In this document: piece by piece, positions 55,801 through 64,000 of the stretch
Numbering within the stretch: position 1 is the stretch's first letter
How the letters are laid out: each line of letters starts with the position of its first letter
Notes under the pieces: model-generated
Seen by the model: the letters and a program-made list of their open reading frames with translations, nothing else
Databases searched by the model: none
What the model was told of the DNA's origin: nothing
Made by a program: the position numbers and the translations under genes
Assembly (NCBI GenBank): GCA_000310025.1
Contig: FN649741.1
Span: 6,752,881 to 6,816,880 of the forward strand
Length of the DNA: 64,000 nt
Source of the DNA: Ectocarpus siliculosus
Lineage: Eukaryota > Sar > Phaeophyceae > Ectocarpales > Ectocarpaceae
Reading direction: 5' to 3'

Positions 55801-58800
55801 AGGGCCATATGGCTCCTTTCATCTCCCACAATCTATTCAGCCGTCATGCCCAGAGGTGCAGGTGTCAACCAGCAACGCACGCTTTCCGTGTTGAGACGTC
55901 AAGACCCCCTCAGCAACCGAAAAAGAAAAAAAAACGACCGGACTGTGATCTTGCGCACCAGCAAACCACGCATACACCCCGCCAGTTCACCCCACGACAG
56001 TTTGGACGCTATGTATTCAGCAACATCAAAATAGCAAGGGAAAACATTACAGCAGTAGCGGTTCCCGCATCGCATATGTATAAGGCTCCGTTGTTCCAAG
56101 GGACTTGGTCCGCCCCACCGGGTACCGGCACGATTCAGAGCATGAGATAACTTCCATGTATTTCCCGTCTGACCATGCTACTTCACCGGCCCCGTATACC
56201 GCAGGGCCACCCACCATTTACAGAGACCACCACAATGCCCGAACCTGGGCGGAAGGAGCCGTGTCATAACATTGCCATTCCTTACCTGGACAGCCGGAGC
56301 CGCCTTCTCCTCGCTCGCCGAGGGGGCGGGCAACCCGGGCACCTTGTACCCGGGGGCAGGGGACTTGATGGTCATGGCGGAGGCCAACATGATTCCTCCG
56401 TACAGGGCACCTGAGACAGCAGCGAACGCATCCAGGATTTGATGCAGTTAGACGCGGCACCGGATCCGTTTCTAGACAAACGTTCGGAGAGATAAATAGT
56501 ACGGAGTACAATGCTTGGAGCGGCATCCGAGCCGCACCAATTGGGGAACAAACGTGAGTCATCTTCCGATAAATCGACGTGAATACAGATACGAACGGTT
56601 GCGTTTCGCCCACCGAAGTAGGGACGCAGCCACACAGGCGTGAGTCACGACAGCAGAAAAGCTCGCCAGTAACAAGTAGAACCTACCACAGTATACCACA
56701 CAGCATCGTGTACTTGGGGGAGTGCATGCACGGCCACCAACACAAACATCATTCCACGCCTCATGCCCTACTCTTTGCACACCCACCAACAACACGGTCT
56801 TAGTAGGAGTATTTGTTGTACAATACAACTGCATGCTTCTTCAGCAAGCTGTGCGAATACATACGTCCAAAACAATACCCGTGAAGAATCCTTCCTGCAC
56901 AACAAAGTGTTTCCAAACAAATAAGGGCACTGAACATTGCGCAAATGATGGTTTCGAAACAACGACCGTAACGGGTAGCTTGCATCCGTTCACAACTACT
57001 GATGTTGATGATATGTTTGTAAGCTGTGCAGGGAGTGGAACTCCTGCTGCGCCATCTCCTGAGAAACCAAAAGCTTCATCGCGGACCCGGTTTGCCCCGC
57101 ATGTAAGCGCGAGGTTCACCACACTTGCGCAAGGGAAGCCTCTGCCACCGAAATAGCATTTCCAACAAAAAAACAACGCCAAACTGATCACGGCGACAAA
57201 CGATTGGGATTCTCATCTCCCTCGAATCCCCCGTGGGAACATTGCTACGTCTTCTCGAGGACGCATTGTCAAGGGCCTAACTCCCAAGGCACGCAAAACA
57301 TGTCAAGAGTACCCCCGCCCCCTCCGACACAGCAGTTGCGAAGCTCCCTCACCGCAAACGCCGAGCGCGGCCGCCGCTCCCGTCGACCCCGTGCCGACCA
57401 CGTACACCCCCTCGGCCAGGTCGTACGGGAGGCGAGCGAGCTCCGACGAGTTCACCGACACAACCTCCACCAACCCCGAAGCCGTCTGCGCGAACAGCTT
57501 CCCCTCGTTCATGACAGTGGACACCTGCGGAACACGGGTATGTAAGCACGGTAATACATACACAACCGGCATGTTAAGTTTCCGATGACGTTCAATTATA
57601 CACTCCTCACAACCAATCACTACTTTCGATTTAGTCGCCAAGCGATGCCGCCGTGAACGTTTCCAACGACACCCGGCAAGCAAGGAACGGTCCTAGGAAC
57701 CATCCCAGGAACGGAGCGAAACCGTCGCACCTGGTCCATCGTCCCGAGATACGTCGGCATCTTGGAAAACTTCTCCATCAGGGTGTTCACCAGAGGTGCG
57801 AACACCAGCGCTCCCGATCCGAACCTGTCCCCCGGCGTCACGAAAGTATACGGAATTCCGACGTTTTCACGGTATTCCGTAGATACAAGGGGGGGAAGGG
57901 TCATGCCGTTGGTCAGCAAGAGGTCGGGGATCGATCATCACTGGCGTCGTTTGAGACGAGGCGGTGTGAGGGAAAGGGTTAGCGCGGGGCAGGGCTGTCT
58001 GCCCGTGAACAACATCGAAAACTCAGGTGGGAAGTGCATTGGGTGGGCAACGACGTATCTGCCGTATTCCACGCAAGAACCCCCCCCCCACCCCCCCCGT
58101 GATGCCGAACACCCTTAGCAGGATGCAGCGCACCCTTCATGCGACTCGCCGAATATCTCCCGGTGCTTCGCGCTTGGTGATATGAGAGCCTGGTCCGGTG
58201 AGAACGCGGCTTGCCCCGTCCCGGCTTGTAGGGAAGCGAGGTCAATGGTCTAACGACTGCGGCATGCACTACTATGAGCACACACACACACCCGGTGATG
58301 GCATTTTTGGCGTTGAAAAACATCCTCATTGGGGAATTCTGATGGGGGGGTGGTATCTTCGGTGACCGTGTTACTTCATCTGAGGGTGCCTTACGTGTCG
58401 GGCTCACGTTGAACCTCAACAATACTATCACCCCGTGCTTATCATTGTGGAATATGGTAACTAATGTATCTCGGTGGAACGCGGTAGGTACACTCATAGT
58501 CCACCCGGGTGGATAAAAACTCGCGGTTTTGTGGATAGCCCAATAGTCGACACAGCGTGAACCCAGCACATATGACGGGTAAGCCCAACCACCAGCAATC
58601 CATTGCTTGCGAACCTCACACCACAGAGACGATCATTGAAGCAACTTTAAACCCACCCTGCGATTGTCAGGCCGGAGGCCAGAGCCCTCTTGTCCGGGAA
58701 CCAGCCCATGAGCGTCTGGATGGGCGGCGTGTAGGCAAGCCCGAGACCGGTACCCGCTAGAACACCGTAACCCCCGTACAGCAGGGGGAGGCTTTTCGGT

Positions 58801-61800
58801 GACGAGGCGGGACGGTGGGTGCAACAGAGAGAGACGAGGGCGAGGTGTAAGGACAATCCGAGATTCGCATGACGTTGCAAGGCCTACGCCGTGGTGATCG
58901 TACGATTAAACTAGTCGTGGACGACACTAGAATTCCCCACTGTATATACACTTGTACACACGACTCATGAGCATGGTGATGGGTGACAACGAGAGCCACA
59001 ACCGTCCCGCATCTCCGCCGTAGGTGACATGACAGAAGGTACCACACCCCCCTGGACCGATTTTCCAAATCCGACTACGAATAGGAGGCAAAAAATCACA
59101 CCACGACACGACAAATCTCGACGAGACGGGTCCATCGCCGCCATTTTCGGCACCACTTTCTGCTCGAGTAGTACTCGAGTTCGAGGGGGTATGATGTCTT
59201 GCGTCACCTACGGCAAGGTCATGACTGCACCCCTCCCCGCAAGGCGAAAGTCAGCAACTAACCTGTGGTACTCGACTCCCAGTCCCCCGATCATGACCCC
59301 TCCGCCGAAGCACAACGATGCCGCCGACATGCTCATTCGCGGACCGACCTATAGAAAAATGTCAGCAGCAACAGCAGCAGCGGGTGGATACTGAGATGGT
59401 GTTTTGGCATGTACATTCCGGAGTCACTCCACATCACGTGCAGAACCAAGTCTCAACGGCCAGTCGCCTTACAGCTGAGAGCCTAAGCCCACTGCTGTGT
59501 GCTGTACGGGACTGTACGGGACTGTCAAGAAACGCGCCACGAACGTGGCGAAAGCCACAGGCACACACAAATAGGCAGACAAACAAGAATATCGGAGGTT
59601 GCATAAGATATCACACTCCCTGGACTGATTTTCGAAGCTGGATTTCTCGGCAGGAAAAGCATTGACGGTGCCGAAAATGGCGGCATCGCAACCGTGTCGT
59701 CGAGAGCTTTCCGAAACATAAATTTTGGTTTCGGCATCCTCTTCGTCTTGGAGTAATCGAGCTTTGAAAATCGGTACAGGGGGTGTGATATCTTATGCAA
59801 CCTACGGTAGGTGAGCTTGACGAGGTCGTCCTGACTCCCTACAAAAGCTAGTTCTAGGTAACCAAGGCGGAGAGTCAACCAGGACATCTTACTTTGTGAG
59901 CCCACGAGCCGCCGAGAGCTGCGGCGAGCCCTAGCGTAGCGAAGACGATGCTCATCGGCATGGTGGCTTCCGCCATCGACCTGTAGAAGAGATAAACGCA
60001 GGGGCAATTCCGTCATCGTTCTAAACCAATCAACGCGTCGGGAACAACAAAAACAAAAAACACAAGGTGGTAGCTCCTCACTCGCAAGGTGCTTGAAGCG
60101 TAATCGAGGGTGGGATGTTCCAACGGGTGGGACTCTCCACTCTCCAATTGCTGAGTATAACGCCGTTAGGCGGCACGAGGTGCTGGCCCTTCCAAACCTT
60201 ACGGAAGGCCAATACCATGCGTAAACAACAACCCGCTCAATACATTACACAAGCTGAAGCTTCGGAGGGACGCTCCACGCCTGTCTCGCTGCTTGTCCGG
60301 TGGAACCGTTTCCCAATACCCGCGCAAGGGATGCATGTGGCCGCCTTGTATAGAAGCCAAAATCAAACCATTGGACTAGGGAGAATTGACACCGACATCA
60401 AATTGATACACTGCTAGCAGAACCTGATATCAAACCCGTGGACTAGTCAGCGGCTGCAAGTCAAACAATACTCACTAACAGTCTTCACGTTTTGATTTCG
60501 GCTTCTCTGTGCTGACTAGTCTAACGGTTTGAGGTTGACTTCTGGTCGTTAGTCATGCGCAAGTCTGTTGCTTGCGGGCATGTGAGGATGCATACACTTG
60601 TAACCCGGCAACGGCAGCCACGATGGGGTACACGCCAAGTACGTGTGCCGGTGCCCCGTTTGGGGCCAGTGTATCACGCTGTACGGGAGTAGTCAAAAGT
60701 GTTACGGAAAAGTATCCAGCACCCGGTTTTTCTACCACTCACAGTTGCGAAGATCTCAACATCCCTTTCGACTCTGTCGTTCTGTGATTGATGTTTCGCG
60801 TGAATGGGAGGTAACGTATATGGTGGAAAAAAAATAACATGACGGAAACATATTTTGTGGAGGCGTGTTATCCCCTGTTGCGCTATTTGCGCTATTTCTT
60901 TGTCTCGGAGTGTGGTCTCGTGTTGAGCAGAAAAGTAATAAAACCAGGTGTCGTATCGGGGGGAGAACTGCTGTTGCGGGGGTGTTATCTTGCGTGGCAC
61001 ACGCTATGCATGCACCTAGCAGATGTAGACTACTGCCTACCCGGTGTTCTTGTATTGTTGTATATACTTATGAGATCATCAGAACAAGCACAGCATCAAC
61101 GAGTTGTGCCAGGCCTCGTTGCATGTTTCATATTAATGTAAAACGCGCTCCGATGGCAGCTCAAAGTACTTCGACGTACCCTCCGACATCCACACCTGTC
61201 CATCTGACGCGTGCGCGCGTGTGTGTTTGTATTGTGGGCGCCGGTGGTGACCTTTCGGGCTAATGCTTCACGCACCAGCCGCGCGGTTACACATGAGGAT
61301 TGACGCAAACTCAAGTGTTGACAACAAAAAGAAAAACGTCTGTGTCAGCGTGTTGGTATACGACAACAGCAGTGTGTGGGAGGCACGGGCTAATCCCCTT
61401 GCAATCGTGCACGTCTTGTCTCTTCATGTGGCATCTTGTACCTGACATGACTGCTGTGTTTATCAGAGCATCTCCATCAAATACAGCAGTACATGAGCAC
61501 GGCGAGGAGTGCAAATGCGCGCAGAGGAAATCGTGGAAATACAGGAAGCTTCGCCAGGATTCATTGCTAACAGGAAGCTTCGCTAGGATTCATTGCTAAC
61601 CTAGCCTCTTTTCGATGGATAGAGATGTATTGGTCGTGTCGAAGAAATAAATAACAGGAAAATGCTTGATTCGTTGTGTCATGTTCAGAAAAAAAAAAAA
61701 AGGCATCGTCTATCTGCAAATGATCGGCTGTGGGCTTTTCGCGAACAGAACGGCAACATCAACCGGCCGTTCGGTGAAGTGCCTACAGCAGCATGAGACT

Positions 61801-63018
61801 GGTTGTTGTCGGGCGGCAAAAAGGTACAACGGTTCTGCTGCCGCATCAAGCTGCTGGCCCTTTTGTGGGCTGTAGAGGAGAACGGCTGGGCGTGGGCATG
61901 CTTGCAGAGACCGCAGCGTTAAGCTGCCGATTACGGACGGGTACCTGCGCTCCGACATATCCATGTGTTGACGTTGCATAAGAGCAACATTCTCTCTTTT
62001 TGGTCACCCGCCCAATTCTATGTGGGCACACGCACATTGGAGGCCGGCCAATTTTTGTTTCCTACAGCAGCTGTAGAGGACCAAACAAGAACAGCAGCAG
62101 TCGTCGCATTACTGTTTTTTTGCGCTGGTCTGCCTGCTGCTGTGTGCGCTCAACAATGCCTCACCCTTGCCGCAGAACATGACACAACACACCCCTGTGC
62201 CGTGCTCCAGCAGCCATGTACAACAGCAAGCAAATGCGCCCATCGAAGAACCAGACAACGCCAGACACACAAGACACAAACGCAGTAGATACGGACGGAC
62301 GCGCTCACCAATCACCGGCCGCGCTTGATACGATCCCCAGCTCGCGGCTGATGGTTCCCGACATGACCGACCACGCCCAGGGGGAGCCGATACACATGTG
62401 CGTCAAGAACGCCGGAGCGACCATCGCCCAGCGATTTGTGAAGCTCGGCGAAGCCTGCAGAGCAAGCGTCGAGAGACAAAGCACCGAGGCGCGGCAGCGG
62501 CGGCGGCGGCGGCCTCCGTGTGTTGCATAGCTGGTTTTGCGAAGTTCTGGTGCTGTGTGTTGCTGAAAACGCAGAAACTGACCCACTGCTGTGTCCCAAT
62601 CCGTCCGATCACCATCATGACGCCATCACACTTTTCTCCGTCAAGTCAAGTGCGAAGTAAATGCACTTTCACTGCACGCAATAGGGCTACTAGACAGAAG
62701 AAGAAGCAGAGGTTGGAGAGACGGACAACAGCTTACCACGCAGCTCTCCTTGCTCATCAGCTTGCTCAGGAACCCCTTCGCCTCCGGCTCGTCCTTCTTG
62801 TCCTCCGTCGACCCCGGCGTCGCCGCCGACATCCATCGCGCCTGGCCAGCAGCGGAGGAGTCGAAAGCACCTCTCTGAGACCTCGGCTGAGGCCGAGCAC
62901 CGACCCCTGCGCGTGCGTCAGCAGCAGCAGGGAGGACGGCGCTCGGACATCGTGCCCTAGACCCTGCAACAGCACCACTGCGTAGCAAGGCAGAGCTTCT
63001 TTGCACGCCGCGAAGCAT
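51195..63018 (-). CDS. MFS transporter, oxalate/formate antiporter (OFA)-like, 15 exons
   Basis: Exons, 5' to 3': 63018-62737, 62454-62309, 59980-59893, 59348-59263, 58791-58657, 57824-57731, 57524-57353, 56410-56286, 55512-55330, 54567-54484, 53864-53796, 53472-53370, 52770-52571, 51791-51684, 51389-51195. Every intron is GT-AG and phases agree, giving 2,070 nt and 689 residues. Family marks: first helix AMVAPAFLTHMCIGSPWAWS, loop 2-3 GSWAHKVGPRMS, YTPPIQTLMGWFPDKRALAS, GLTIAGFGSGALVFAPLV, loop 8-9 GGRIGWAAFSDKFGRK, FTLGSVPLY, and GVYAVLPAYEADLFGTKYVG. It is expected to exchange small mono/dicarboxylates such as oxalate, formate, lactate or pyruvate; the substrate cannot be read from sequence. 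The first about 75 residues are Arg/Ala/Ser-rich with almost no acidic residues and end ARWMSAA, a mitochondrial-type presequence. Confidence 0.9.
51826..51860. repeat. Interstitial TTAGGG repeat inside a transporter intron
   Basis: Five imperfect units (GGATTAGGGTTAGGGCTAGG then ATTAGGGTTAGGG) lie 35 bp upstream of exon 14. TTAGGG is the telomere type reported for brown algae, so this looks like a repair or telomerase scar. Confidence 0.65.
52791..52904. repeat. Poly-G tract with assembly gap
   Basis: An almost pure G run of more than 100 bases contains seven N (52881-52887). It lies in the transporter intron between exons 12 and 13, so the coding sequence is not affected. Its true length is unknown. 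Confidence 0.9.
54078..54299. mobile_element. MITE family copy 1 (222 bp)
   Basis: Terminal inverted repeats of about 45 bp: left TACCGTAGGTTGGAATAGAG...GGACCGATTTTCGAA, right (reversed) TACCGTATGTTGCAAAAGAT...GCACCGATTTTCGAA. The middle has GCCGAAAACGGCGGCGATGG. No coding capacity. It sits in the transporter intron between exons 10 and 11. Confidence 0.8.
54666..54843. repeat. 89-bp tandem duplication
   Basis: Two adjacent copies beginning TCCGGTGGGAGAGCCACCGC and containing CAGCTTGCCATCCCACGGCA and ATGGATGGATGTTTCAGACA, with few differences. Within the transporter intron between exons 9 and 10. Confidence 0.85.
59018..59214. mobile_element. MITE family copy 2 (197 bp)
   Basis: Ends GCCGTAGGTGACATGACAGA and, reversed, GCCGTAGGTGACGCAAGACA. 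It shares CCCTGGACCGATTTTCCAAA and GCCGCCATTTTCGGCACC with copies 1 and 3 and has an internal CTCGAGTAGTACTCGAG palindrome. It lies in the intron between transporter exons 4 and 5. Confidence 0.7.
59596..59809. mobile_element. MITE family copy 3 (about 210 bp)
   Basis: Terminal inverted repeats AGGTTGCATAAGATATCACA continuing through CCGATTTTC-like sequence on both sides, about 50 bp long. The middle shares GGTGCCGAAAATGGCGGC with copies 1 and 2. It lies in the intron between transporter exons 3 and 4. The arms are the best preserved of the three. Confidence 0.8.
60430..60532. repeat. Inverted repeat with GACTAGTC arms
   Basis: TCAAACCCGTGGACTAGTCAGC (60430-60451, shown split as TCAAACCCGTGG and ACTAGTCAGC) is inverted at 60511-60532 as GCTGACTAGTCTAACGGTTT plus GA, around a 59-bp loop. 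It lies in transporter intron 2 and is similar in design to the hairpin at 40507. Confidence 0.55.
61542..61599. repeat. 29-bp tandem duplication
   Basis: Two adjacent copies of CAGGAAGCTTCGCCAGGATT then CATTGCTAA, differing at one base, in transporter intron 2. Confidence 0.85.
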
Positions 63019-64000
63019 GCTTGCAGCAGTCTCTCTTGCTTGCTGGGGATGATGTGTCCGGTCGGGTTGTGGGAAGTTGCACGCGATCGGGCACTTTGGA
63101 GGTATACGCGGTTGGTGAAAGGGTACATACATGGCTGCTTCCCTTCCCAGTAGCAGAACCACCGTGCATTCTAACTACTGACACAGAGAGTGTGCAAGTG
63201 CAGTGGCCCCATCCACATCTCTTTAGTCGACTACAGTAGTTCTCGCCCCTTCCCAGAAATTGCTGCACGGTGTCGGTGGTACGGACCCGTCCTTCCCGCT
63301 ATGTCGTTCCGTACTCTACTTGTTGTCCGCGCTTTTGATTTACTGCTTGTTTTTTGGCGTGCCATAATCCACACAAAATGCAAGACGAATCCGAGGAGTC
63401 ACAACATCACGTAGACTAGACAACAGCCAGCCACGTTATTATGCAAGCCATCGCACACGCACCCTAGACCGCTACCGACTTTCATGTAGCTTGGTTGCTT
63501 GCTCCGCGACCTAACAGGCGGCTGTGGGAAAAAAGTCGTATATAGTAAACCAGAGACAGAGAGCAATCAATCCTTGCCCCTGTACAGGTACCAGTCGGTT
63601 TTCGCATGTGGAGATTTAAGGCTTTTGTATGAAAGACTTCTACACTGTAAAGGGTGTGCCATTTGTGCCATTACTCGAAATTTTCGGCAACTAGGCGAGA
63701 AAGCAGCTACCCTGCGCTCGTTGTCCCCCCCGGTTCAGAGATACAGTTGTAAAGGAGGCTTGGGAAGAAAAAAAACAACAAAAAACCATAGGGGATGAAA
63801 GTATTGTCTACATGGACCAACGGTGGACTCGGCGGAGAGATCTGGATTTTCCCGTTCGACAGAAATAAATCCACAAGCAATGAAAAATTCAAGCTCGCTC
63901 AGAAGACCGGCTTCCACTTGAAAAAAACTGGGCAAGGTTCAAACGCGTACGAAAAGAAAAGGGAGCCATGGGCAAATGTGACGGCGTCACGATAGAAACA
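63019..64000. other. Upstream region of the transporter; no supported gene
   Basis: This holds the 5'UTR and promoter of the minus-strand transporter. The frame upstream of ATG 63018 is open for 48 more codons to an ATG at 63162, but that extension would bury the Arg-rich presequence, so I prefer the ATG at 63018. I see no clear core promoter motif and no convincing second gene before the window ends. Confidence 0.5.

Noticed and set aside
1-64000. CRISPR arrays, rRNA genes, intact LTR elements or other virus-like elements
   Set aside because: No regularly spaced identical repeats, no rRNA signatures, and no paired long direct repeats with capsid or polymerase domains were seen. The only long direct repeats (12081/12802) belong with a helicase remnant.

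Overview
The window reads as nuclear DNA of a brown alga, most like Ectocarpus. I infer this from dense GT-AG introns, roughly even base composition, many small inverted-repeat transposons, and two gene types familiar from that lineage: an LRR receptor kinase whose LRRs sit one per exon, and an oxalate/formate-antiporter-like MFS transporter. One unresolved assembly gap (52881-52887) lies inside a poly-G run. No prokaryotic-style operon, CRISPR array or rRNA gene was seen.

Layout. 1-10.9 kb holds no gene I can support. It contains palindromic CCCATGGGCA repeats, a TA-flanked DNA transposon (2459-4824) with a zinc-finger/HTH reading frame, and two foldback elements (5202-5391, 6074-6556). 10.9-36.7 kb, plus strand, is one large receptor-kinase gene. 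Its parts are a signal-peptide exon, an LRR cap, seven 72-nt single-LRR exons plus a short terminal one, Cys-rich exons, three copies of a Pro/Ala linker exon, a transmembrane helix, a helical domain resembling the MLKL/HeLo/RPW8 four-helix bundle, and a TKL-type protein kinase. Its introns hold a pair of Helitron-like elements (12.1-14.9 kb) and a 2.1-kb foldback element (23.3-25.4 kb). 36.7-42.4 kb has no recognisable gene. 42.45-46.0 kb is a shorter, decayed paralogue of the receptor that keeps the 5' region, signal exon, one Cys exon, one linker and the TM exon but has no LRRs and no kinase. 46.0-51.2 kb again has no supported gene. 51.2-63.0 kb, minus strand, is a complete 15-exon MFS transporter of 689 residues with a mitochondrial-type N-terminus. 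Three copies of one small MITE family sit in its introns.

How it fits together. The receptor appears built for change. All LRR exons start and end in phase 2 and all linker exons in phase 1, so copies can be added or lost without breaking the frame. A 1,358-bp block carrying LRR exons has been duplicated almost without change, and most differences among the LRRs fall on the predicted ligand-facing strand. Inside the cell the receptor would join a possible cell-death-type helical bundle to a non-RD kinase. The resemblance of that bundle to MLKL/HeLo/RPW8 is from memory of the family patterns and has not been tested by a search. The transporter is an ordinary metabolic gene and probably unrelated in function.
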